Assembly (NCBI GenBank): GCA_964012715.1
Contig: CAXGUG010000006.1
Location: 1 to 64,000, forward strand
DNA: 64,000 bases
Source of the DNA: UBA1479 sp964012715
GTDB taxonomy: Bacteria; Pseudomonadota; Alphaproteobacteria; Rhodospirillales; Casp-alpha2
Direction: 5' to 3'
Of this stretch, positions 25,115-34,649 are shown one piece after another (the first letter of the stretch is position 1; each line of letters starts with the position of its first letter). Below the pieces are notes generated by a model. That model had not been told where the DNA came from, did not search any database, and saw nothing but the letters and a program-made list of their open reading frames with translations. The position numbers and the translations under genes are program-made.

Positions 25115-26977
25115 ATGACCCGCCCCATTAACGTATTGTTTGTCAATCAGCCGTCGAACCCCATGTCGGAGATCGAGCTGAGCTTCGACAAGCAGAATGA
25201 GATTTTCAACACGGTCGTCATTCCGCTTGGGGTCCTATACCTGTCTTCGTATCTGAAGCAGCACGTTCCTCAAGTCAGGACGGACGTGATCGATTACGCC
25301 TATGAGGTATTCAACCAATCTCATCAGGCCCGAAACATCGATGAGTTGATCATCCGGACCGCGGAACAGATCACGATGAAGCCGGACATTCTGGCTTTTT
25401 CGGCAATGTTCTCGGTATCGCATCCATTTTTGCTGAAAGCGGTAGAACTGCTCTCCGCTTTTTGGCCGGAGGCGACCGTCATCGTCGGTGGCAACCACGC
25501 CACCAATACGACCAAGATGCTGCTGGAAAATCCCGATGTGGACTATGTGGCACGGGGCGAATGCGAAGAATCGTTCCGTCAGTTCGTCGAAAATTTCGAT
25601 GATCTGCCTAACCACAAGATCCAGGGCATCTATACCAAAGCGGATATCGACGCCGGTGTCCCGCTGACGATTTCCCAGTATGTCGACAACTTGGACGACA
25701 TTCCGTTCCCGGATTGGGAATTGATCGATATGGCTGCCTATACCCGATCGACGACCGCGCGGGCGCGCCGAAACGTCGATGGCGCCGATCGGCGTGAATG
25801 CTCGATCATGACAACCCGGGGCTGCCCGTTTTCCTGCACCTTCTGCGCCAGCCACACCGTAAACGGGCGCAAGGTCCGGTTCCGGTCGGTCGAAAACGTC
25901 GTGAAAGAGATCCAACACCTCTACGACCACTACGGCATTAACCTCATCGTCCCCGAAGACGACCTATTCACCGCCAATCGGCGAAAGGTCGTTCCGTTGC
26001 TGAATGCAATCAAGGACTTCCGCGAAACGATTCCGAACTTCGAATTGCAGTTCCCGAATGCATTGTCGGTCAACACCCTGTTCGACGACGTCATGGATGC
26101 CTTGATCGAAGCTGGTATGAAGGTCACGAACGTGGCCATCGAGTCGGGCTCCCCCGAAGTCCAACGCGATGTGATCAAGAAGCGCGTCAATTTGGATCGC
26201 GCCGTCGAGGTCGTGCGCTATTTCCGCGAACGCGGCGTCACGACCCGCTGTTACTTCATCGGCGGCTTCCCCGGGGAAACCCGCGAACAAATGCTGGAAA
26301 CCATCGAGTACGCGCGAAATCTGCGATCCGATTGGTGCACGTTTCATATCGCGGCACCTTTGCGCGGCACGGAAATGTACCAGCAGTTCGTCGATGCCGG
26401 ATACATTAAGGACGACGTGGCGACTTGGTCGACGGCGTTCTTCCAAGAGCGGTCTTTCGACACGCCCGAGATCGGCGCTGAAGAACTGAAGGAATTGTTC
26501 TATCGCGCCAACCTTGACGTTAACTTCCTGCACAACCCCAACTTGTTGGAAGGCAACTTCGAAAAAGCCCTGTGGATCTACCGGGACATTGTCTACAGCT
26601 ACCCGTTCCACATTGTCGGCTGGTACTGCATCATGAAGTGCCATGAAGCACTGGGCGATGAAGACGCAGCCCGCGATACCCGTGCGCGTATTTACAATCT
26701 GCTTCAACACGACGCCCGGGCACGACGGATGTACCGCAAGTACGCCGACCTGATTCCCGACATCGAGTTCGATATCGACGCCGAAACCGTCCACGAAGAC
26801 GAGACGGAACTTGAACACGAGTCGGAAGAATTTCTCGCCGACGAGGCCTTGTCGGACGAATTCCTGTCCTCGCAAGTCAAAGCCAAGAAAGTCCGCGACG
26901 GCGAAGCACCCGACAGCACGGACGGCACCCAGAATATTTCCAAACGCCCCCGCAGCCCGCATCAAGCGCCTGCCTGA
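25115..26977 (+). CDS. B12-binding-domain-type radical SAM protein
   Basis: Residues 1-190 form a B12-binding-like Rossmann domain (FVNQPSNP, VIVGGNHATN, YVARGECEESF). The radical SAM core has Cys237, Cys241 and Cys244 in TTRGCPFSCTFC and IVPEDDLFTANRRKV plus VAIESGSPEVQR. The DxHxxG motif that binds cobalamin base-off is not seen, so a cobalamin-independent or base-on mode is possible. The C terminus (about 560-600) is an acidic, low-complexity tail. It could methylate or rearrange a sugar or a carrier-bound intermediate. A candidate promoter precedes it, suggesting its own transcription start. Confidence 0.85.
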   Translation: MTRPINVLFVNQPSNPMSEIELSFDKQNEIFNTVVIPLGVLYLSSYLKQHVPQVRTDVIDYAYEVFNQSHQARNIDELIIRTAEQITMKPDILAFSAMFSVSHPFLLKAVELLSAFWPEATVIVGGNHATNTTKMLLENPDVDYVARGECEESFRQFVENFDDLPNHKIQGIYTKADIDAGVPLTISQYVDNLDDIPFPDWELIDMAAYTRSTTARARRNVDGADRRECSIMTTRGCPFSCTFCASHTVNGRKVRFRSVENVVKEIQHLYDHYGINLIVPEDDLFTANRRKVVPLLNAIKDFRETIPNFELQFPNALSVNTLFDDVMDALIEAGMKVTNVAIESGSPEVQRDVIKKRVNLDRAVEVVRYFRERGVTTRCYFIGGFPGETREQMLETIEYARNLRSDWCTFHIAAPLRGTEMYQQFVDAGYIKDDVATWSTAFFQERSFDTPEIGAEELKELFYRANLDVNFLHNPNLLEGNFEKALWIYRDIVYSYPFHIVGWYCIMKCHEALGDEDAARDTRARIYNLLQHDARARRMYRKYADLIPDIEFDIDAETVHEDETELEHESEEFLADEALSDEFLSSQVKAKKVRDGEAPDSTDGTQNISKRPRSPHQAPA

Positions 26978-27085
26978 TTTCAGGGCTTCCCGAGCATTGA
27001 CCTTTTTCGGCGGCGCCTCGATCAAAGCCGCCTCGAGACCCGCCGCGCGCCCTTTTGGCCGCGGCCATAGAACGATGAGGATTCC

Positions 27086-27754
27086 GTGAGTTTTTCAAAA
27101 GAATGGGATGATATCTACAAAGCGAGCGCTCATCTGAGCGTATGGCCGTGGTCCGACCTTGTCAGCTTGGTCAAACGCCATGTCCCGTCAATCGGCCCCG
27201 GCACCCGTGTGTTGGAAATCGGATGCGGCGCCGGCGCCAACGTTCCGTTCTTTCAAAGCTTGGGCGTAGATTACTGCGCCGTCGAGGGCAGCCCTTCGAT
27301 CGTCGCCCAATTGCAGGCTCAGTATCCGGAAATCGCCGACCGGTTCGTCGCCTGCGATTTTACGGAAACCCTGCATTTTGACGGCCCTTTCGACGTCGCG
27401 ATCGATCGCGGCAGCTTGCCGCACAATTCGGATGCCGGCATCCGCAAGACCGTTTCCCTGGCGTACGATGCCTTGCGCCCCGGCGGCAAACTTATTTCCG
27501 TCGATTTGTGCTCAGACCAACATTATGGCGCAACCAGCGGGACCCCCTGCGACGATACCTATACCCGCAAAGACTTCACCGAAGGCGCCTTGGCCGGAAC
27601 CGGACGTGTCCATTTTGCCGACAAGGAAAACCTGCTCGATATTTTCGCGGATTGGAACATCGAGACCCTAATGCACAAACGCTACGACCCCGTCACCCCG
27701 GATACGGGTTTCGTTCTTGCGTTTTGGAATATGGTCGCTGAAAAGCCGGCTTAA
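27086..27754 (+). CDS. Class I SAM-dependent methyltransferase
   Basis: A 222-residue protein with RVLEIGCGAGANVPFFQ, YCAVEGSPSIVAQL and DVAIDRGSLPHNSDAGI, motifs of sugar-modifying methyltransferases. GTG start at 27086, preceded by GATGAGG at the right distance. Its stop shares the TTAA at 27751-27754 with the stop of the minus-strand oxygenase, so the genes converge with no spacer. Confidence 0.8.
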   Translation: MSFSKEWDDIYKASAHLSVWPWSDLVSLVKRHVPSIGPGTRVLEIGCGAGANVPFFQSLGVDYCAVEGSPSIVAQLQAQYPEIADRFVACDFTETLHFDGPFDVAIDRGSLPHNSDAGIRKTVSLAYDALRPGGKLISVDLCSDQHYGATSGTPCDDTYTRKDFTEGALAGTGRVHFADKENLLDIFADWNIETLMHKRYDPVTPDTGFVLAFWNMVAEKPA

Positions 27755-28977
27755 TCTTCGACCGTACCGACCGTGATGATGCCATCCCGCTCGGCGACCT
27801 GAAGACGCGTTAGTCCAAATTCGCCGCATTCTGCCCGACCGCTGTCGAGCGAGAACCGCAAGCCGTGATCTGCGCACGTGATCCACGCACCGTCCAACGG
27901 CACATCGCCCAAGCGGCGCGCCAGGTGCGGACATTCATTGACGAAGGCTTGGCAACGACCGTCTCGGCGGGTCAGCAATACGGCTCGACCACCGACGACG
28001 GCCTGATAAACCTCTCCTTCGCGAAGATGTTCAGAGCGAATATCTTCTTCTCGCTCGGAAGCCTGGCTCAAAGTTTCGCGCGGCTTGCTCGGCATTTCGG
28101 GAAGATCGATTTCTGAAACACCGGCGGGGCCTCCGTCCATCAGGGAAATCCACCCCGTGTGTCGGCGCCAGGCATCCGGCGCAAAGCGCAATGGCAGGCG
28201 GTTCAGGCGGATGGCTAGACTGATACGCGTAAAAGCCGAAACGTTGACCTGTGTCGCATGAAGAATTTCCGGATCAAAGATCAGCATATCCCCGTCCCGC
28301 ATCTCCGGCCGCGTCGGCAAGGGCAGGGGGATACCCTGCGATGCGTACGGAGGTTCGAACCGATGGTCCATGGACGATGCACATCCGGCGCGGTCGAAGA
28401 AAAACAGGCCATTGTCTTTGTTGATGCCGGCGATCGCCAACCACAAATTGACCCCGTCGAACGGTTGACCCCACCAACTGTCGACATGGGGACCATGCGT
28501 CCAGGCCGACATGGGCAATCCACCATGGTAGGCAATCGTCGCTTCCGGATCCGGGTTTTGAACCGGTCCCTTCACGCCCCGCAGGAATTCGGTCAAACCG
28601 ATCTTGCCCTGGCACGCCGCGGAAAACGGAAAGACCAGCCGCATCGTCGGCGAGGAATGCAGAACGATATCGCCCTCAAGGCCCAGGCGCTGAACGGCGA
28701 ATTCGCGGATCGTCTCGATCAACCACATGCGGTTATCCGCAACGAATGCCCCTGCGACGTCCCGGGCGGCGTCGGGCGGGACATGACGGTGGCACAGGGC
28801 CAAACCTTCCACCTCGACAGCATCAGCAACCGCGTCGCCACAACACCTTCGAATTGCATCGACGACGCCTCGTTGAAGGCGGGACAAAAGGTCGCTATGT
28901 CCATCGAACGCAGGCAATACGGTCCAGGCTTTTTCGTTCAGGACTTCACCGGCAAACCCACGATCGCTTCGGCCCAT
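27751..28977 (-). CDS. Phytanoyl-CoA dioxygenase-like 2OG oxygenase fused to a Rieske domain
   Basis: From the ATG at 28977 the protein has 408 residues. The N-terminal 260 form a PhyH-type 2OG-Fe(II) oxygenase: His164-V-Asp166 in THGPHVDSWWG, distal His240 in FDPEILHATQ, and Arg251 for 2-oxoglutarate. The C-terminal 90 form a Rieske domain with Cys349-P-His351 (ECPHLARRLG) and Cys368-A-D-His371 (TCADHGLRF). A TTG at 29052 would add 25 residues and has a poorly spaced Shine-Dalgarno, so ATG is preferred. This is the only minus-strand gene in the window. The Rieske cluster could feed electrons to the iron site, or sense redox. The substrate is unknown. Confidence 0.82.
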   Translation of the reverse strand: MGRSDRGFAGEVLNEKAWTVLPAFDGHSDLLSRLQRGVVDAIRRCCGDAVADAVEVEGLALCHRHVPPDAARDVAGAFVADNRMWLIETIREFAVQRLGLEGDIVLHSSPTMRLVFPFSAACQGKIGLTEFLRGVKGPVQNPDPEATIAYHGGLPMSAWTHGPHVDSWWGQPFDGVNLWLAIAGINKDNGLFFFDRAGCASSMDHRFEPPYASQGIPLPLPTRPEMRDGDMLIFDPEILHATQVNVSAFTRISLAIRLNRLPLRFAPDAWRRHTGWISLMDGGPAGVSEIDLPEMPSKPRETLSQASEREEDIRSEHLREGEVYQAVVGGRAVLLTRRDGRCQAFVNECPHLARRLGDVPLDGAWITCADHGLRFSLDSGRAECGEFGLTRLQVAERDGIITVGTVED

Positions 28978-29072
28978 AGATTGGTATCCCTGCTGGCTCA
29001 ATTGAGCGCTGACCCTAGCACAATTTTCGACATCCACCCCACAACCGAGCAACCCTCGTGCAAAAGCAATCC

Positions 29073-30419
29073 ATGATGCATTGGGCTGTCGTCGGCGGCG
29101 GATTTCGCGGGATCGTCACCGCGATATTATTACGCCAACGCGGCTGCGCCGTGACCCTGATCGAAAAAGCGGCCCATCTCGGCGGGCTGTTATACAGCGG
29201 GGACTGGGAAGGTCTGTACATCGACCGCGGCGCCCACTTGTTCGACAACGTCGACGACCATATCACCCAAATGATGCACGATATTCTGGGTCAGGAAATC
29301 GTGCCCGTCGACGTCCGATACGCCGCCGTCATGGCCGACCGCAAAGTCGACGGTCTTGCCGTCCCCGACTTCACGTCGTTGTCCGAGGAAACCAAACGCC
29401 GCGCCCTGTTTGAACTAATGAATGCCGTCGCCGCCCCCGAAGGGCCTGCGGCGGTAACCTTGAAAGACGTATACGACCAGCGGTTCGGAAAAACCCTGTC
29501 GGATCTATTGGACGGGCCCACGCGAAAGATGCTGCGCGCCGAACCCCGGGACTTAGCGCCGGAATCCTTCATTTCCACCCCCTTCCAACGGCTGCGGTTT
29601 CTCGACGATTCCGTGACCGAAATTCTCAAGAAATCACCGGATCTGGACGACGTTATCGCCCTGCCGGTCAAGAACGACCCGCTACGCCATTACAAGAATT
29701 CGGTCAGTCTTTACCCCCACCGAAACTATTACCCGTTGAAAAAGGGCATGCGGCAATTCTGCGAACAGGCCGCTGACTATCTCCGAAAAATCGGCGTCGA
29801 CCTTCGGATCGAAACCGGACTGTCCGGCATTGCCAAACACGATGGCAAACTCACCCTCGATTTCGGCGGCGAAGCTTTGGCATGCGACCGCCTGCTCTGG
29901 GCCTCCCCGGTGGGCGGCTTGGCCGGACTGCTTTGGGGCGAGAACCCCTTGATGGGATGGGCGACGCCGGTCCCGATGCTGATGTACTATTATCTAGTTC
30001 CTCAGGACCGCGTCGGGCCTTACGCCTACATGCATGATTTCTCGGAACAGCACTTGCTGTTCCGGCCAAGCGCGATCGGACGATATGGCGGCCAGATCCG
30101 CGAGGACGGCATGACATACGTGTGCCTGGAAGTCGTAACCGATCGCGACAGCGCCGAATGGAACGACCCGGATGCCTTTGCGGAACGTGTCTGGCAGGAA
30201 GCCGCGGATTTAGGCGTGGTCGAGGGTCCCTGTCCCGAAACCCGCATGGTTCACGCCATGCCGGTCACCTACGTCCCACCGAAGCCCGGCTTCACCCAGC
30301 GCCGCGACGCCTTGATGACACGACTGCAACAAGAATTCGACGGGCGTGTGCATGCCCTGGAACAACACGCCTTTTCAAAGACCGATATCCAAGAAGCGAT
30401 CGAGCTATGGATGCAATGA
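29073..30419 (+). CDS. FAD-dependent oxidoreductase, protoporphyrinogen-oxidase/UDP-galactopyranose-mutase-like
   Basis: The N terminus has a dinucleotide motif VVGGGFRGI (6-14) with Glu31 (TLIEKAAHLGGLL), and GLYIDRGAHLFDNV follows, typical of amine-oxidase/UGM-type flavoproteins. NYYPLKKGMRQFCEQAADYL and LWASPVGGLAGLLW are the usual middle blocks. At 449 residues it is full length. Families with this layout contract pyranose rings, oxidise or desaturate. ATG 29073 is preferred; GTG 29058 is possible. It is divergent from the oxygenase-Rieske gene across about 95 bases in which I see no clear promoter. Confidence 0.8.
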   Translation: MMHWAVVGGGFRGIVTAILLRQRGCAVTLIEKAAHLGGLLYSGDWEGLYIDRGAHLFDNVDDHITQMMHDILGQEIVPVDVRYAAVMADRKVDGLAVPDFTSLSEETKRRALFELMNAVAAPEGPAAVTLKDVYDQRFGKTLSDLLDGPTRKMLRAEPRDLAPESFISTPFQRLRFLDDSVTEILKKSPDLDDVIALPVKNDPLRHYKNSVSLYPHRNYYPLKKGMRQFCEQAADYLRKIGVDLRIETGLSGIAKHDGKLTLDFGGEALACDRLLWASPVGGLAGLLWGENPLMGWATPVPMLMYYYLVPQDRVGPYAYMHDFSEQHLLFRPSAIGRYGGQIREDGMTYVCLEVVTDRDSAEWNDPDAFAERVWQEAADLGVVEGPCPETRMVHAMPVTYVPPKPGFTQRRDALMTRLQQEFDGRVHALEQHAFSKTDIQEAIELWMQ

Positions 30420-30435
30420 ACAACGTGACGGCAGA

Positions 30436-31791
30436 ATGACCCAGAACCAAGACAAGACCTTGAACCCCACCGCAGCCATCGACGCCGCCCCTGATCAGGG
30501 CCAATGGATGCATGAGCTGCTTCGCCGCCTGTTTCCGATCTGCCGCAGCCTGACCGGCCCCGGCAACCGCGAAACCCTGGCGATCCTGAAGGAGCATATC
30601 GACGGCTTGAACGTCGTCGAGGTGCCGACGGGAACCGAGGTGTTCAGCTGGACCGTTCCCAACGAGTGGATTCCGAAGTCGGCCGAAATCACGGGGCCGG
30701 ACGGCCAGGTCCATGCTCGGTTCGCCGACAACAATCTTCATCTCGTCAACGGCGCCCAGTCGATTGACGTCGAACTTGATCGCGACGAATTGCTGGAACG
30801 CATTTATAGCCTGCCCCAATCGCCGGACCTGATTCCCTACGTCACCAGCTACTACCACCCGCATTGGGGGTTCTGCATGCGCGACGACGAGAAGCAGGCG
30901 CTGCCGCCGGGAAAATACAGAGCGCGGATCGATGTTGAAAGCCGCCCTGGACATCTAGTTTATGGCGAGGCCGTCCTGCCCGGTGCGTCGGAACAGGAAA
31001 TCCTGATCGACACCTACATCTGCCACCCTTCGATGGCCAACGACAACCTCTCCAGCGTGGTCGTCGCTACCGCTCTATACGGCTTGCTCGCGCAGCTCCC
31101 GAAACGGCGTTACACCTATCGTTTCGTGTTCGTGCCGGAAACGATCGGCTCGCTATGTTGGCTGATGAACAATGAAGACGGCGCGGTTAAGCGCATCCAT
31201 GCCGGCCTTGTTCTCAGCTGTGTCGGAGACGGTGGCCCCTTCACTTTCAAAAAGTCGCGCAGCGGCAGCACGGAAATCGATCGTATCGCCGCCTGCGTAC
31301 TGGGCGACAAAGGCGCGGCCGTGGATTTCTTCCCAAACTCCGGCAGCGACGAACGGCAATTTTGTTCGCCCGGATTCGACCTTCCGGTAGGCATGCTGTC
31401 GCGGACCTATCCAGGAAAGTGGCCTTACTACCATACCTCTGGCGACACGGCGGAACGGGTCACCCCGGACAACCTAGGGGGAAGCCTGGAAATGGCCATG
31501 CGTATCGTCGCCGCCTTGGAAGCCAATGCTCAAATCTATCGCCGGACCGACCCCCGGGGTGAACCGATGCTGTCGAAGTACGATCTGTACCACCGCCAGA
31601 ATCTGCGCCGGAACACGGATATGGACGCCGAGCGGCAATCGCGAGGCGCGCTGATGTGGCTGCTGAATCTGGCCGACGGTCGCCATAGCCTGCTGGAGAT
31701 GGCCGAGAAATCCGGTAGCGATATTCTGATGCTCTCCGATTGGGCTGAAAGATTGACCGAAATCGGCTTGCTTCAGGAAGGCGCTGCGTAG
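30436..31791 (+). CDS. DUF4910/M28-like aminopeptidase-type protein
   Basis: This 451-residue protein has the DUF4910 (with DUF2172) pattern: FPICRSLTGPGNRETL, VPNEWIPKSAEI, ICHPSMANDNLSSVV with His197 and Asp203, and LPVGMLSRTYPGKWPYYHTSGDTAE. The fold is that of a zinc aminopeptidase with a C-terminal winged-helix part (SLLEMAEKSGSDIL). Such genes recur in polysaccharide loci; the catalytic role there is not established, and deacylation of an N-acyl sugar is one suggestion. It starts 16 bases after the flavoprotein stop and is followed after one base by the GNAT gene. Confidence 0.8.
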   Translation: MTQNQDKTLNPTAAIDAAPDQGQWMHELLRRLFPICRSLTGPGNRETLAILKEHIDGLNVVEVPTGTEVFSWTVPNEWIPKSAEITGPDGQVHARFADNNLHLVNGAQSIDVELDRDELLERIYSLPQSPDLIPYVTSYYHPHWGFCMRDDEKQALPPGKYRARIDVESRPGHLVYGEAVLPGASEQEILIDTYICHPSMANDNLSSVVVATALYGLLAQLPKRRYTYRFVFVPETIGSLCWLMNNEDGAVKRIHAGLVLSCVGDGGPFTFKKSRSGSTEIDRIAACVLGDKGAAVDFFPNSGSDERQFCSPGFDLPVGMLSRTYPGKWPYYHTSGDTAERVTPDNLGGSLEMAMRIVAALEANAQIYRRTDPRGEPMLSKYDLYHRQNLRRNTDMDAERQSRGALMWLLNLADGRHSLLEMAEKSGSDILMLSDWAERLTEIGLLQEGAA

Positions 31792-31792
31792 C

Positions 31793-32275
31793 GTGCATCC
31801 GGGGGCGACCGACCGATCTGTGAACGACAGGCAACCCGTGGTTGCCTTGCGCCCGGTCGGCGCTGATGACTGCATGCGGCTTTATGACTGGCAGCAAGAC
31901 CCCGCGACCCGCCGTTTCGCCCGCAATCCGTCGATTCCCACACCGACCGAACATCGGGAATGGTTCGATCGAAAACTAGCCGATCCGACCTGTCTGTTCT
32001 TCATTGTTCAAGCTGGCAATGACGACGTGGGGTTCCTGCGCCTCGACCGGAGGCCTGACGAGGCTGAATCCGCCTATGAGGTTTCGATCGGTATCGCCCC
32101 GGCGCATCATGGCCGGGGGTATGGCCGGCGGGCCTTGGAAGAAGCTCGGAAAGCCTTACCCAAAGCCGTTTTTCACGCCTGCGTGCTATCAGGCAACGAA
32201 CCGTCTCACGCCTTGTTTCGTGCGGCGGGATACATCCAATGCCAAGACGAATGGTACAGGTCCGATCCGAGATGA
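31793..32275 (+). CDS. pseH: GNAT acetyltransferase, PseH-like
   Basis: A 160-residue GNAT protein with ALRPVGADDCMRLYDWQQDPATRRF near the N terminus and SIGIAPAHHGRGYGRRALEEA, the acetyl-CoA pyrophosphate loop R-G-x-G-x. In Pse synthesis, PseH acetylates the 4-amino group of UDP-4-amino-4,6-dideoxy-L-AltNAc. The identity is inferred from family plus coupling: its stop overlaps the PseI start (ATGA), and PseB, PseC and PseG lie 6-10 kb downstream. The GTG start is two bases after the preceding stop. Confidence 0.75.
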   Translation: MHPGATDRSVNDRQPVVALRPVGADDCMRLYDWQQDPATRRFARNPSIPTPTEHREWFDRKLADPTCLFFIVQAGNDDVGFLRLDRRPDEAESAYEVSIGIAPAHHGRGYGRRALEEARKALPKAVFHACVLSGNEPSHALFRAAGYIQCQDEWYRSDPR

Positions 32276-33348
32276 CGACTGAACAACGCCTGGAAACGAC
32301 CTTCATGTTCGGCAATCGGCCCATCGGTCCGTCGTATCCGCCGTTGATCATCGCCGAGCTTTCCGGCAATCACAACGGCGACAAAGCGCGGGCGATCGCA
32401 TTGATCGACGCTATTGCCGCCGCAGGCGCGGAAGCCGTGAAGTTTCAGACCTATACGGCCGATACGATCACCATCGATCACGACGGCCCCGATTTTCTGA
32501 TCGACGACGGCCCCTGGAAGGGTCGTCGCCTACATGAGCTGTACCAGGAAGCGCATACCCCCTGGGAATGGCATGCCGACCTTCTCGCCCACGCGCGCGC
32601 GAAAGGACTATTGCCGTTCAGTTCCCCGTTCGATGCCTCGGCCGTTCGTTTCCTCGAAAGCCTTGATTGCCCGGCCTATAAAATCGCGTCGTTCGAATGC
32701 ATCGACACCCCCCTTATCCGCACCGCCGCCGCGACAGGGAAGCCGTTGATCATTTCAACCGGATTAGCGGACCAAGCGGAGATCGACGCAGCGGTTGCCG
32801 CCGCACGCGAGGGCGGTGCGAGCGGCGTTGCGTTGCTGCACTGCGTAAGCGCTTATCCGGCGCCCGCTGAAGAATATAATCTTCATACCATCCCGGCCCT
32901 GCGCCAGAGGCATCGCGTAGTCGTCGGCCTATCCGATCATACCCTTGGAACTGCGACTGCCGTCGCCGCCTGCGCCCTGGGGGCTTCGATCATCGAAAAG
33001 CACGTCACCCTGGCCCGCGCCGACGGTGGCCCAGACAGCGGCTTTTCGCTGGAACCCGACGAGCTGGCCCGTCTGATCGAGGACTGCAAAACCGCCTGGC
33101 AGGCCCTGGGCGGCATCCGCCAAGACCCGACCGAAGCCGAGAAAGGCAACGTGCGCTTTCGTCGCTCGTTGTATGCCGTGCGCGACATCGCCGAAGGCGA
33201 ATTGTTCAGCGCTGAAAACGTCCGCTCGATCCGACCGGGATACGGCTTGCCGCCGTCCGAAATCGACACCGTCATCGGGCGCCGAGCCCAAACCGCAATC
33301 GCACGCGGCACACCGCTGAACCGCAACCTGATTGTAGGAACCGACTAA
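32272..33348 (+). CDS. pseI: Pseudaminic acid synthase
   Basis: This 358-residue NeuB-family enzyme has IIAELSGNHNGDKARA, VKFQTYTADTITID, FSSPFDASAVRFLE, YKIASFE, LLHCVSAYPAP and SDHTLGTATAVAA with EKHVTLARADGGPDSGFSLEP, then a C-terminal antifreeze-like SAF domain (SLYAVRDIAEGELF). It condenses phosphoenolpyruvate with the deacetylated 2,4-diacetamido-trideoxy-L-altrose to give pseudaminic acid. The DGGPDSGFSLEP and SDHTLG details favour PseI over NeuB sialic synthases. It overlaps the PseH-like gene by four bases. Confidence 0.9.
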   Translation: MTTEQRLETTFMFGNRPIGPSYPPLIIAELSGNHNGDKARAIALIDAIAAAGAEAVKFQTYTADTITIDHDGPDFLIDDGPWKGRRLHELYQEAHTPWEWHADLLAHARAKGLLPFSSPFDASAVRFLESLDCPAYKIASFECIDTPLIRTAAATGKPLIISTGLADQAEIDAAVAAAREGGASGVALLHCVSAYPAPAEEYNLHTIPALRQRHRVVVGLSDHTLGTATAVAACALGASIIEKHVTLARADGGPDSGFSLEPDELARLIEDCKTAWQALGGIRQDPTEAEKGNVRFRRSLYAVRDIAEGELFSAENVRSIRPGYGLPPSEIDTVIGRRAQTAIARGTPLNRNLIVGTD

Positions 33349-33472
33349 GCCCGACCGCTACGACGACGGAACCTTGAATCCCCGGGGCGTTCCCTGTATC
33401 GAACTGATGGCCCCCTGAATTTTCACCGATCCCGCCCTTTTCCGAACGTAAACATAGGACGCACCTGGTCAA

Positions 33473-34639
33473 ATGACGAAACCGTTCTACCGCTGTTCTT
33501 CATGCCTTCTCCCGAACACCAAACCCGACCTGCATTTCGAAGGCGATACCTGCCTGGCCTGTAAGTTCCAGCGCCATCAGGATCACACCGTCGATTGGGA
33601 TGCACGGCGCAAGGAGTTCGACGAACTGCTCGGTTCGCTCAAACGTTCCGACAGTGAATACGACTGCCTGGTAGCAGTCAGCGGCGGCAAGGACAGCGTC
33701 TATCAGGCCTATCTGACCACGCAGGTCGCCGGCCTGAAGCCGTTGCTGGTTTCGTTCGAGCCGTCTTATCCGACCGAAGTCGGACGCCAGAACCTCTCCG
33801 TCATGACCGATGCCTTCAATGCGGACCTGCTGCAGTTGAAGAAATCGAGCACCTACAGAAAGCTGGCCCGGGCCGGATTCGATCTGGTCGGCGATCACGA
33901 ATGGCCGAACCATGTCGGGATTTTCTGCTGGCCGGTGCAGATGGCGGTGAAACTGCGGATTCCGACCATCTTCTATGGCGAGCCGGGCGGCTATATCGGA
34001 TTGGGCCGGTGGGAGAAGATCGAATCGGAAAAAACGGTCACCCGCGAACACATCGAGCAATACGTCGGCATGAACGGCCTGCGGTTGAGCGACATCCTCG
34101 ACATCGATCCTACAATCAGTAAGAAAGACGTCATTCCCTACGTCTACCCTTCGGAAGAGGAACTCGGCCAACATGAGATCACGGCCTACAACCTCGGCCA
34201 TTTCTTCCATTGGGATACGCAGCGCAATATTCGGTTGATCAAAAAGTTCGGCTGGCAGACCGCGCCGGAACGCACCGAAATGGATTTCGGCAACTGGGAA
34301 AGCATCGATTGCGGTTTCATGCCGATGCACCAGTATTTCAAGTTCATCAAATACGGATACTCTCGCGCCACCGACCATGCGTCCTATGAACTTCGCCATG
34401 GACGCCTCAGCAAGCGCCAGGCCATCGAATACATCATGGAATACGATTGGCCCCTGCCGACCCGCTATTTCGAAGAGTTCCTTGAGTTCTTGAGCATCGA
34501 CGAAGACTATTTCTTCAAAACCGTGGATCGGTTCGCCAACCCCCTGTTGTTCGAGGTCGACAATAAGAACGACTTCGTCCGAGCCTGGGACAACAACCTG
34601 GTTCTCAAAGACATCTGGTTCGAAAGCCTGAAAGCCTAA
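33473..34639 (+). CDS. N-acetyl sugar amidotransferase (WbpG/PseA-like)
   Basis: A 388-residue protein with a zinc-type Cys set at the N terminus (Cys8, Cys11, Cys27, Cys30), a PP-loop SGGKDS at 70-75 that adenylates, and GEPGGYIG/LGRWEKIES that bind the sugar nucleotide. In P. aeruginosa WbpG and Campylobacter PseA, this family with HisH and HisF replaces the carbonyl oxygen of an N-acetyl group by ammonia-derived nitrogen, giving acetamidino. Here HisH and HisF paralogues follow with 10 and 4 bases between. The position inside the Pse block suggests the substrate is pseudaminic acid, which is inference. Confidence 0.88.
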   Translation: MTKPFYRCSSCLLPNTKPDLHFEGDTCLACKFQRHQDHTVDWDARRKEFDELLGSLKRSDSEYDCLVAVSGGKDSVYQAYLTTQVAGLKPLLVSFEPSYPTEVGRQNLSVMTDAFNADLLQLKKSSTYRKLARAGFDLVGDHEWPNHVGIFCWPVQMAVKLRIPTIFYGEPGGYIGLGRWEKIESEKTVTREHIEQYVGMNGLRLSDILDIDPTISKKDVIPYVYPSEEELGQHEITAYNLGHFFHWDTQRNIRLIKKFGWQTAPERTEMDFGNWESIDCGFMPMHQYFKFIKYGYSRATDHASYELRHGRLSKRQAIEYIMEYDWPLPTRYFEEFLEFLSIDEDYFFKTVDRFANPLLFEVDNKNDFVRAWDNNLVLKDIWFESLKA

Positions 34640-34649
34640 GCAGGCGCGA

